Shown here: positions 1 to 6,681 of the stretch, one piece after another
How positions within the stretch are numbered: position 1 is the first letter of the stretch
Layout: every line of letters starts with the position of its first letter
NCBI GenBank assembly: GCA_964387485.1
Contig: CAYLWV010000047.1
Span: forward strand, 1 to 12,626
DNA from: Fluviibacter sp964387485
GTDB lineage: Bacteria > Pseudomonadota > Gammaproteobacteria > Burkholderiales > Rhodocyclaceae
Direction: 5' to 3'
DNA: 12,626 bases
The notes under the pieces: model-generated
Told to the model about the DNA's origin: nothing
Seen by the model: the letters and a program-made list of their open reading frames with translations, nothing else
Databases searched by the model: none
Made by a program: the position numbers and the translations under genes

Positions 1-54
1 GAACTGCTTGTCGCGGACTTTCGGACGCGGGTTCGATTCCCGCCGGCTCCACCA
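1..54 (+). ncRNA. ssrA: tmRNA (ssrA), 3' end only
   Basis: This is the 3' tRNA-like part of transfer-messenger RNA, which rescues stalled ribosomes by trans-translation. A perfect T-arm is visible: stem 27-31 pairs with 39-43 around the loop TTCGATT (32-38). It is followed by the 3' acceptor strand 44-50, discriminator A51 and an encoded CCA (52-54). The run leading into the T-arm (TTCGGACGCGGG) and the acceptor end GCTCCACCA are typical of ssrA. The 5' half, including the tag reading frame, lies outside the window. A tRNA is less likely because no anticodon arm can be folded from the bases just upstream, although only 26 of them are available. Confidence 0.85.
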
Positions 55-58
55 ACTC

Positions 59-95
59 AAAAGCCTGACCCTCACCGGTCAGGCTTTTCCTTTTT
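59..95 (+). terminator. Rho-independent terminator after tmRNA, possibly bidirectional
   Basis: A perfect 12-bp inverted repeat (59-70 with 77-88) closes a 6-nt loop and is followed by CCTTTTT. It begins 5 nt after the tmRNA CCA end, so it terminates ssrA. The stem itself ends in TTTT on either strand, so it may also stop transcripts of the facing - strand operon, whose last gene ends at 122. Confidence 0.85.
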
Positions 96-121
96 AGCCA
101 CCAGCCCTGCCGCAAAAAGGA

Positions 122-1099
122 CTACTGCCCTTCCCGCTCCATCAACAGGTAGGTGTTATAGGCGTTCATCCGGTTGGCATACTGAAACATGGGCACCTTA
201 TTAAAACGGCTCCAGTCTGTATTTTTATAAACCTCTTCGAATGGCACCAGCTCCGCTGCCCCCTTACCCATGGTTTGCCGCAGGTACACCAGATAATCTC
301 GCGTCAGCGACATATCCTGATTAGGTTTAGTAGATGCAGGGCCATGACCGGGCACCATCACCTTGGCCGGGAACTTCAACAGCGTATTGAGTGATTCGAT
401 CCACTGTCGGCTATCCGCTTGACCGACGAAGGGAATGCGGTTGCGGAACACCAGATCCCCGGCAAACAACACCTTCGATTGCGGCAACCAGACCACCAGG
501 TCATCCGGCGTGTGGGACGGCCCCACCGGGATCAGTTCGAAATCGACACCACCAACCACCAGCTTTTTTGCGCCTTTGATCGGCTCATCGGGTGGCAGAA
601 GCTTGGTATTCTCGTCGACCCAGGGAAATAACTCCTGACGCGAAGCGTCCAAACGTAAACGCGCCGTATCCGAGTTCAGATACTCGCCCGAGGCCTCATG
701 CGCGACGATACGGGCACCGGCCTCTTTGAACACCTGCAGCCCATACACATGGTCGGCATGGTAATGCGTCACGATCACTGTATTCAGCGGCTTCGGCGTC
801 ACTTTGCGGATCTGGGCGATCAGCCGCCGCGCCAATTCAGGTGAGCCGAGCGCATCAATGACCATCACGCCCGCTGGCGTGATGACAAATCCGGCATTCG
901 AAATGAAGTTCTGATTCGCCGATGAACCCAGCTCGGAAAGGCCTTCCACATAATAAATATTCGGTGCCACCTGCTTGGCCTGCATGGCCGGCACCCCAGC
1001 CGAGCCCTCCTGGGCCTGAGACACCGCAGCATGGGTCATCAATAGCGGGGCAAGAACCAGCACTGCGCTACATATTAGAGTGCTTAATCGGCGCTTCAT
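122..1099 (-). CDS. Exported metallo-beta-lactamase-fold hydrolase (SoxH-like)
   Basis: A 325-aa metallo-beta-lactamase-superfamily protein, probably periplasmic. The chosen ATG at 1099 gives a classic Sec signal peptide: basic MKRR, a hydrophobic stretch, then a likely cleavage near AVSQA-QE. An upstream in-frame ATG at 1183 would put 28 unrelated residues before the signal and overlap the previous gene, so it was rejected. The zinc site HYHADH lies at residues 112-117, with a later GDLVF motif and PGHG around His252, all as expected for a binuclear MBL fold. It resembles the SoxH/quinoprotein-relay type of MBL proteins known from sulfur oxidisers and other proteobacteria, but the substrate cannot be read from sequence. 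It starts 32 nt after the YkgJ-type gene on the same strand and is probably the last gene of the operon. A connection to cyanophycin is inference from position only. Confidence 0.85.
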   Translation of the reverse strand: MKRRLSTLICSAVLVLAPLLMTHAAVSQAQEGSAGVPAMQAKQVAPNIYYVEGLSELGSSANQNFISNAGFVITPAGVMVIDALGSPELARRLIAQIRKVTPKPLNTVIVTHYHADHVYGLQVFKEAGARIVAHEASGEYLNSDTARLRLDASRQELFPWVDENTKLLPPDEPIKGAKKLVVGGVDFELIPVGPSHTPDDLVVWLPQSKVLFAGDLVFRNRIPFVGQADSRQWIESLNTLLKFPAKVMVPGHGPASTKPNQDMSLTRDYLVYLRQTMGKGAAELVPFEEVYKNTDWSRFNKVPMFQYANRMNAYNTYLLMEREGQ

Positions 1100-1131
1100 G
1101 GCGACGCTCTCACAAAATACAGATACCTGAT

Positions 1132-1470
1132 TTATACACCGACCAAGGCAGCGAGGCCATACACCGCCCGCGCGCGTGTGCATTGATCTGTGGGCTGACC
1201 TTCGGCGTCGTAGGGCTCGAGTTCACGACATACTGAAGGGCGGTTTTCGTAAATGCCGCACAATGCGCCGGGGATCTCCCCCTGGAGCTGTTCACAGCGC
1301 GGGGTTTTACTGCTGGTGCCGCGCATACAGCGCATGGTGGGTGTGAGTTGCTCCGTCTTGTCGGCGGGCACCCAGCCACCCGGCGCATCATCCGCCTCTG
1401 CCCAGTAGAACGACACCCGGTACATGGCACAACAAGCGCCACAGTTCATACAGGGTGATTCGCTACTCAC
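1132..1470 (-). CDS. YkgJ-family cysteine-cluster protein (putative Zn/Fe-binding)
   Basis: A small cytoplasmic protein (112 aa) of the YkgJ/UPF0153 family. The N-terminus carries CMNCGACC (residues 7-14) followed by RVSFYWAE, and further cysteines follow in MRCMRG, PRCEQL, LCGIYE and SVCREL. These conserved cysteines are thought to bind zinc or an iron-sulfur cluster; no reaction is established for the family. The GTG at 1470 is preferred as start because it places the cysteine motif seven residues in, as in family members, and gives the usual length of about 110 aa. It also begins 10 nt after the preceding DUF1854 gene. An ATG at 1536 would add 22 residues that merely read through the end of DUF1854 in another frame. 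No strong ribosome binding site is visible, so translational coupling is likely. Confidence 0.8.
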   Translation of the reverse strand: MSSESPCMNCGACCAMYRVSFYWAEADDAPGGWVPADKTEQLTPTMRCMRGTSSKTPRCEQLQGEIPGALCGIYENRPSVCRELEPYDAEGQPTDQCTRARAVYGLAALVGV

Positions 1471-1480
1471 GGCCCGGCAA

Positions 1481-1978
1481 TTAAAGGAAGCGATCCAGCA
1501 GGCGGCGGCTATGCTTATCCAGTCCGGCCAGATCACGGATCAGAAACTGGATCCCGTGGTTGTCCGAAATCAGCAGCGTATTGCCGCCCATGCCGTGAAT
1601 ACGGCGGATATGCTCCTCACCTTTCAGCACCAGCTGGGTTTTACCCTGTGCCGTCTGTACCTGCCAGGTACTGGGTGTATTGAAGGACGAGACGCTATCA
1701 ATGTGCGTAATCACCGGCATGAACTCGCGGCCAGCCAGAACATCATCGACCAGCGCCCGATCCGCCGATGTCAGTTGATTGATGCTGTCCAGCCATAACA
1801 CTTCATGGCCTTCGGTATCAACCAGGGACAAACCCTGCTCCGGATCGGAAAAAGGAAAAGCGCGCACCGGGGTGACCCGTTCAACGACCTGACCATCCGA
1901 CCAGACCAGATCCAGATTGCCGAAGGCATCCTGGCGCAGCTGATAACCCCGCTGCAGGGGATGCAGATCATTCGTCAT
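1481..1978 (-). CDS. DUF1854 protein, cyanophycin-associated
   Basis: A 165-aa soluble protein of the DUF1854 family, with no signal peptide or membrane segment. The middle (GLSLVDTEGHEVLWLDSI) and C-terminus (EEHIRRI, GIQFLIRDLAGLD) match my memory of the family. Members next to cyanophycin synthetase genes are named 'cyanophycin metabolism-associated DUF1854 family protein' in RefSeq, as I recall. The molecular function is unknown. Its ATG overlaps the stop of the upstream ABC gene by 4 nt (ATGA, 1975-1978), and a GGGAG ribosome binding site lies inside the end of that gene, so the two proteins are probably made together and may form a complex. The cyanophycin gene pair is divergently transcribed from the same operon's upstream region, which supports the association. 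Confidence 0.82.
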   Translation of the reverse strand: MTNDLHPLQRGYQLRQDAFGNLDLVWSDGQVVERVTPVRAFPFSDPEQGLSLVDTEGHEVLWLDSINQLTSADRALVDDVLAGREFMPVITHIDSVSSFNTPSTWQVQTAQGKTQLVLKGEEHIRRIHGMGGNTLLISDNHGIQFLIRDLAGLDKHSRRLLDRFL

Positions 1979-4299
1979 AGACTTGCTCCCAACGGGGCCA
2001 TGGCCGAGGCTTTATCTTCCGCCTCCTGGCGAGCCTGGGTTTCCACCATGCGGCGGTACGTGCCATCACGCAGCATCAGATCATCATGCGATCCTTCTTC
2101 AATGATCTGGCCGCGATCCAGTACGATCAGACGATTGGCTTTACGCAGCGTCGAGAGGCGGTGAGCAATGGCGATGGTCGTCCGCCCCTGCACCAGGTTA
2201 TCGAGGGCTTTCTGGATTTCCTTCTCGGTGGTGCTGTCGACCGACGAGGTGGCTTCGTCCAGAATCAAAATCTGCGGATTGATGAGCAAGGCACGGGCAA
2301 TCGAAATACGCTGACGTTCTCCGCCCGACAAGGCCTGACCGCGCTCGCCGACGATGGAGTCGTAGCCATGCGGTAAACGCAGGATAAAGTCATGAGCATG
2401 GGCCGCCCGCGCCGCCGCAACGATTTCTTCACGGGTGGCATTGGGTTTGCCATAGGCAATGTTCTCGGCAATGGTGCCGAAGAACAGGAACGGTTCCTGC
2501 AATACCAGACCAATGTGCTGACGGTATTCCGAAACGGGGATAGAGCGGATATCAGTACCGTCGATCTTGATGCTGCCTTCAGAGGCGTCATAGAAACGAC
2601 AGATCAGATTCACCAGCGTACTCTTGCCCGATCCGCTATGGCCCACCAGGCCGATCATTTCGCCCGGCTGGATATTGAGACTGACATCGCGCAGTACCGC
2701 ACGGTTACCGTAACGGAAACCCACCCGGTTGATTTCAATGCGACCGGTGACCTGATCCACATGAATCGGGTTGATCGGCTCCGGTACGCTGGAAACATGA
2801 TCGAGAATATCGAAGATGCGCTTGGCGCCGGTTGCGGCCTTCTGCGTATGCGAGACGATCCGGCTCATGGAATCCAGCCGGGTATAGAAACGTCCGATAT
2901 ACGCCAGGAAGGCGGTCAGCACCCCCACCGTGATGTGGTGCTGTGCCACCTGCCAGATACCGAAGGCCCAGAGAATGAGCAAACCCATTTCTGTCAGCAA
3001 CGTGACGGTCGGCGTGAACATGCTCCACACTTTGTTGACGCGGTCGTTGATTGCCAGGTTATGGGCATTGGCAGTACGGAAACGGGCTGACTCGCGCTGC
3101 TCCTGGGCGAATGCCTTGACGACGCGAATACCGGGAATGGTATCGGCCAGCACGCTGGTCACTTCGGCCCACATGCGGTCGATCTTTTCAAAGCCGAAGC
3201 GCAGCTTGTCACGCACCATGTGGATCAGCCACATGATCATGGGCAGCGGTGCCAGCGTCACCAGGGCCAGCCATGGATCAATCGATACCAGAATGGCCGC
3301 CGTCATCAGAATCATGATGACATCGGTCGCAAAATCCAGAGCGTACAGCGATAGGAACACACAGATACGATCCGATTCGGTCCCGATCCGGGCCATCAGA
3401 TCCCCCGTTCGCTTGCCGCCAAAGTATTCCAGCGACAGCTTGAGCAGGTGATCGTACGTGGCCGTCCGCAGATCGGCGCCGATGCGCTCGCTGACCAACG
3501 CCAGAATGTAGGTGCGAGCCCACCCCAGACCCCAGGCGACCAACGCACTGATCAACAGGCCACTGAGCAACATCACCGTTAGACCCACCGGGATGTTTTT
3601 GCCATTCTGGAAGGGAATCAGCACCTTATCCATCAGCGGCATGGTCAGATACGGTGGCACCAGCGTGGCGGCAGTCCCCAGCAGCGTCAGCACAAAGCCA
3701 ATGAGCAGTTCTTTTTTGTAAGGTTTGGCAAAACGCCAGAGACGCAACAGGGTCCAGGTCGAGGGCGACGTCAGGTTTTCGCTGTAACAGGCCGGACATT
3801 CCTCCTGATCCGGTGGCAGCGGTATCCAGCAATTGGGGCACAGGGCGGGTTCGTCGGCATCCTCATGCTCACCAATGAGCTCGCCCGTTTTCTGCCGCAG
3901 GGTATCGAGCTGGCGTACCAGACGTAGCGCAGCCGGATTCTGGGCCAGGGTAAAACGCCAGCGGGCCAAACGGGCCGACGGTGTCAGCAGATCCAGTGTC
4001 GCAATCCCGGCATGATCCCCCAGTTTCAAAACCAGTTCGGCCGTCAGCTGCCATTCTGACCAGTCCCCCTGTGAGGACAACGCACTGAGTCGCTGATTGG
4101 TCAGCACAATCAGGCCACGGGCAAACTGCAGCTGATCATCCAGATCGGTTTCGATGCTGGCCAACAGCGTTTCGCCATCAACCAGATGGGCACGCACGGC
4201 CGGTTGCCAGAGTTCAGGCACCTGAGCGGTGGCCTGAGCAGACGCCATAGTCTGCACGGGGTGAGCTTGAGTGTTCAATTGTGATGGTCTGACGGTCAT
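1975..4299 (-). CDS. Cyanophycin-associated ABC transporter (fused TMD-NBD, exporter type)
   Basis: A fused half-transporter of about 774 aa that would work as a homodimer in the inner membrane. Domains in order: a soluble N-terminal region (to about residue 150) whose GETLLASIETD...LIVLTNQRL pattern resembles a bacterial PH-like domain (inference); a zinc ribbon with Cys154, Cys157, Cys168 and Cys171; an exporter-type membrane domain of about six helices (roughly 185-480); and a nucleotide-binding domain with Walker A GHSGSGKST (553-561), signature LSGGERQR (657-664), Walker B ILILDEATS and H-loop AHRLS. All ATPase motifs are intact, so it should hydrolyse ATP. RefSeq names this family 'cyanophycin metabolism-associated ABC transporter' as I recall; the substrate is unknown. 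The start is uncertain: an in-frame ATG at 4374 adds 25 residues, and one at 4248 removes 17. The 4299 ATG was chosen because the extra 25 residues look unrelated to the domain. It is the first gene of the operon. Confidence 0.85.
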   Translation of the reverse strand: MTVRPSQLNTQAHPVQTMASAQATAQVPELWQPAVRAHLVDGETLLASIETDLDDQLQFARGLIVLTNQRLSALSSQGDWSEWQLTAELVLKLGDHAGIATLDLLTPSARLARWRFTLAQNPAALRLVRQLDTLRQKTGELIGEHEDADEPALCPNCWIPLPPDQEECPACYSENLTSPSTWTLLRLWRFAKPYKKELLIGFVLTLLGTAATLVPPYLTMPLMDKVLIPFQNGKNIPVGLTVMLLSGLLISALVAWGLGWARTYILALVSERIGADLRTATYDHLLKLSLEYFGGKRTGDLMARIGTESDRICVFLSLYALDFATDVIMILMTAAILVSIDPWLALVTLAPLPMIMWLIHMVRDKLRFGFEKIDRMWAEVTSVLADTIPGIRVVKAFAQEQRESARFRTANAHNLAINDRVNKVWSMFTPTVTLLTEMGLLILWAFGIWQVAQHHITVGVLTAFLAYIGRFYTRLDSMSRIVSHTQKAATGAKRIFDILDHVSSVPEPINPIHVDQVTGRIEINRVGFRYGNRAVLRDVSLNIQPGEMIGLVGHSGSGKSTLVNLICRFYDASEGSIKIDGTDIRSIPVSEYRQHIGLVLQEPFLFFGTIAENIAYGKPNATREEIVAAARAAHAHDFILRLPHGYDSIVGERGQALSGGERQRISIARALLINPQILILDEATSSVDSTTEKEIQKALDNLVQGRTTIAIAHRLSTLRKANRLIVLDRGQIIEEGSHDDLMLRDGTYRRMVETQARQEAEDKASAMAPLGASL
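1986..1990 (-). promoter_or_regulatory. Ribosome binding site for the DUF1854 gene
   Basis: On the - strand GGGAG lies 7 nt before the ATG at 1978, within the last codons of the ABC gene. It supports that start and the 4-nt overlapping arrangement. Confidence 0.6.
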
Positions 4300-4397
4300 T
4301 AACGGTCCGGTGGTCCGGATCCTGGAATTCTGCCAGATTAAACGCACGAACCCCGGCTTTGGCTGACACGCCATCGGGTTTTCTGTGGAAAGATCGA

Positions 4398-4409
4398 CAT
4401 CCCGTCATC
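4398..4409 (-). repeat. 12-nt word shared with the ZIP upstream region
   Basis: On the - strand this reads GATGACGGGATG, upstream of the ABC operon. The same word in the same orientation relative to its gene occurs at 11545-11556 before the ZIP transporter. It could be an operator half-site, but a 12-mer match can arise by chance. Confidence 0.3.
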
Positions 4410-4457
4410 CGTTACCCAACTGGTGCGTTATGAGGCACACGGAGCACAGGGTTTCTG

Positions 4458-4489
4458 TTTACAATGACAAGACAACGCGCCGTTATAAA
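4458..4489 (+). promoter_or_regulatory. Candidate sigma-70-like promoter for cphA'-cphA
   Basis: TTTACA (4458-4463) and TATAAA (4484-4489) resemble -35 and -10 boxes. The spacer is 20 nt, longer than the usual 17, which weakens the call. Transcription would then begin near 4496, giving a leader of about 26 nt before the cphA' ATG. Confidence 0.3.
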
Positions 4490-4521
4490 GTTTCAACAAA
4501 TCTTGAGACACCCGCAGCCAA

Positions 4522-6678
4522 ATGAGCCACAAATCGATTGAAATCATAGACATAAAGTATATATATGGTCCGAACATGTGGACGGACTTCTATATACCGA
4601 TCATCGAGGCATGGGTCGACATCGGCGATCTTGAGGATTTTCCCTCCGACAAGATTCCCGGTCTGCCCGAACGACTGGTAGCCTGGCTACCCGGGCTAAT
4701 GGAACACCGCTGCAGTTATGAGGAATACGGTGGCTTTGTCCGCCGACTACACGAAGGCACCTGGCCGGTGCACATCATGGAACACGTGACGCTGGAGCTG
4801 CTCAGCATGGCCGGCGTCCAGAGCGGCTTTGGCCGCGCCCGCGAAGCCAATCGCCGCAGCCTATACAAGCTGATCGTGCACAACCTCCACGACGAGGTGA
4901 CGAAACAGGCGCTATTTGCCGCGCGCGATCTGATCATGGCAGCCATCGAGGATCGCCCGTTCGATGTCGCCAAAACGGTGGAAGACCTCAAGGATCTGGC
5001 AGAAGACCGCCTGCTCGGCCCAAGCACCGGCAGTATCGTCACGGCCGCCATGGCCCGTAACATCCCCACCATTCGTCTGGCCGACAATAACCTCGTCCAG
5101 CTTGGGTATGGCTCCAAACAACGTCGTATCTGGACGGCCGAAACCGACCAGACCAGCGCCATTGCCGAAACCATCTCACGCGACAAAGACCTGACTAAGA
5201 GCCTGCTCAAGGCCTGTGGCGTACCTGTACCCGAAGGCGTGGTCGTAGAAAATGCCGATGATGCGTGGGAAGCGGCTCAGGATATCGGCCTACCCGTCGT
5301 GGTTAAACCTTCCGACGGCAATCATGGCCGCGGCGTCTTCACCAATATGATGACCGAGCAGGAAGTCCGCACCGCCTTCGCGGTCGCTGATGAAGAAGGC
5401 AGCAGCGTGATCGTGGAACGGTTTATCCAGGGTAATGAACACCGTTTACTGGTGGTGGGCGGCAAAATGGTCGCCGCTGCCCGAGGCGACTTTGCCTTTG
5501 TCACCGGTGATGGCCAATCGACCATCGAACAACTGATCGAAACCCAGATCAACAGCAGCCCCAGCCGCGGGCCCGCCGAAGAAAACACCCTCAATTTTGT
5601 CCGGGTCGACTCTGCGGTCCGTCTGGAACTGGAGCGCCAGGGCCTGACGGCACAATCGGTCCCCGACAAGGGCCGTGACGTGCTGATCCAGCGCAATGGC
5701 AATGTCTCGATCGATATTACGGATCAGGTCCACCAGGATGTGGCGGACACCGTGGCACTGGCCGCCCGCGTGGTAGGTCTGGATGTCGCCGGTATCGACC
5801 TGGTCTGTGAAGACATCAGCAAACCACTGGCGGATCAACGCGGCGCCATCGTCGAAGTCAACGCCGGCCCCGGCCTGCTCATGCACCTGCGCCCTTCAGC
5901 CGGCTCACCGCGCCCGGTGGGTGAAGCGATTGTCGATTACCTGTTCCCACCGGAACAGGATTTCAATCTGCCCATCGTCGGCATTGCCGGCTCGCGTGGC
6001 AAATCGATTGTGGCCGAACTGGTGGCCAGCATTCTGCATCTGACCAACGACGGCGTTGGCCTGGCCTGCAGCAAAGGCATGTACTTCAACCAGCGCCAGA
6101 TTGATGGCCGCGATTGCGCCAACTGGGAAAGCGGCCACCGCCTGATGCTTAATCGTCAGGTCAAAGTGGCCATCATCGAAAACGACAACCGCGTCATTCT
6201 CAATCATGGCCTGCCCTACCGCTGCTGCACGGTGGGCGTGGTCACCAATCTGGACCCGACCGACACCGTACCCGAGTGTTCCATCGAAGACGAGGTCGGC
6301 ATCTGGAAGGTGATGCGGACCCAGGTTGACGTCGTGCTGCCGAGCGGCACCGCCGTACTCAATGCCGACGACACTGAAGTCACCGACATGGCCCGCCTGT
6401 GCCAAGGCGAAGTCGTCTTCTTCAGCCGTTATGGCGACGCTGCCCCATTGCAGGAACACCTGGCCAAGGGTGGCCGCGCCGTGTTCAGTCGAGATGGCCA
6501 GATCGTTCTGGCTCAGGGTGACAGCATCGAACCGTTGATGGCTATCAACAGCATTCCTTTATTGCAACTACGCGGCGATGCTCTGGAAAGCATTCTGGCC
6601 GCGGTTGGCGTCGGCGTTGCCATGAACCTCCCGCGGGAAATCATGAGCACCGGTATCCAAACTTTTACACACCAGTAA
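4522..6678 (+). CDS. cphA': Short cyanophycin synthetase paralog CphA' (ATP-grasp intact, Mur domain truncated)
   Basis: A 718-aa cytoplasmic protein homologous along its length to cyanophycin synthetase, which makes the multi-L-arginyl-poly-L-aspartate reserve polymer. N domain (about 1-160): HIMEH at His84-Glu87-His88 matches the HxxEH site (His79/Glu82/His83) that in Synechocystis CphA1 hydrolyses polymer to make primers. ATP-grasp domain (about 165-480): GPST at 166, Lys262 and His268 in KPSDGNHGRG, and Arg308 are kept, but the loop after Ser396 is about five residues shorter than in CphA1 (no TGG), and the RGDGH motif is lost. Mur-like domain (487-718): the P-loop reads GSRGKS, the ETARGG and GDHLG catalytic motifs are replaced, and the whole C-terminal lobe is absent. 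The start is supported because residues 6-20 align with the usual CphA N-terminus. No good ribosome binding site is seen. Ralstonia has a comparable cphA/cphA' pair. It may polymerise, process or prime cyanophycin; which is unknown. Confidence 0.88.
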   Translation: MSHKSIEIIDIKYIYGPNMWTDFYIPIIEAWVDIGDLEDFPSDKIPGLPERLVAWLPGLMEHRCSYEEYGGFVRRLHEGTWPVHIMEHVTLELLSMAGVQSGFGRAREANRRSLYKLIVHNLHDEVTKQALFAARDLIMAAIEDRPFDVAKTVEDLKDLAEDRLLGPSTGSIVTAAMARNIPTIRLADNNLVQLGYGSKQRRIWTAETDQTSAIAETISRDKDLTKSLLKACGVPVPEGVVVENADDAWEAAQDIGLPVVVKPSDGNHGRGVFTNMMTEQEVRTAFAVADEEGSSVIVERFIQGNEHRLLVVGGKMVAAARGDFAFVTGDGQSTIEQLIETQINSSPSRGPAEENTLNFVRVDSAVRLELERQGLTAQSVPDKGRDVLIQRNGNVSIDITDQVHQDVADTVALAARVVGLDVAGIDLVCEDISKPLADQRGAIVEVNAGPGLLMHLRPSAGSPRPVGEAIVDYLFPPEQDFNLPIVGIAGSRGKSIVAELVASILHLTNDGVGLACSKGMYFNQRQIDGRDCANWESGHRLMLNRQVKVAIIENDNRVILNHGLPYRCCTVGVVTNLDPTDTVPECSIEDEVGIWKVMRTQVDVVLPSGTAVLNADDTEVTDMARLCQGEVVFFSRYGDAAPLQEHLAKGGRAVFSRDGQIVLAQGDSIEPLMAINSIPLLQLRGDALESILAAVGVGVAMNLPREIMSTGIQTFTHQ

Positions 6679-6681
6679 TCC

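Larger units (their letters stand above)
4300..4521. promoter_or_regulatory. Divergent intergenic region between ABC operon and cphA'-cphA
   Basis: About 220 bp (148 bp if the ABC gene starts at 4374) separate two divergent cyanophycin-related operons, so the promoters of both should lie here. The part at 4440-4521 is clearly AT-richer than the flanking genes. No regulator gene is adjacent, and I see no convincing arginine-repressor (ARG box) palindrome. Confidence 0.55.

Noticed and set aside
1..54. tmRNA 3' end as an integration site for a genomic island
   Set aside because: Islands often insert here, but I found no second copy of the T-arm/acceptor sequence in the window and no integrase; the flanking genes look like ordinary chromosome.
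1100..1183. 28-residue N-terminal extension of the MBL hydrolase
   Set aside because: It would bury the signal peptide and overlap the YkgJ-type gene; the ATG at 1099 is better.
1424..2164. + strand open frames across the DUF1854 gene and the end of the ABC gene
   Set aside because: They are antisense to conserved genes and have no recognisable domains.
5905..6459. 184-codon antisense open frame inside cphA'
   Set aside because: It is a frame shadow in GC-rich DNA opposite a clearly conserved gene and resembles no family I know.
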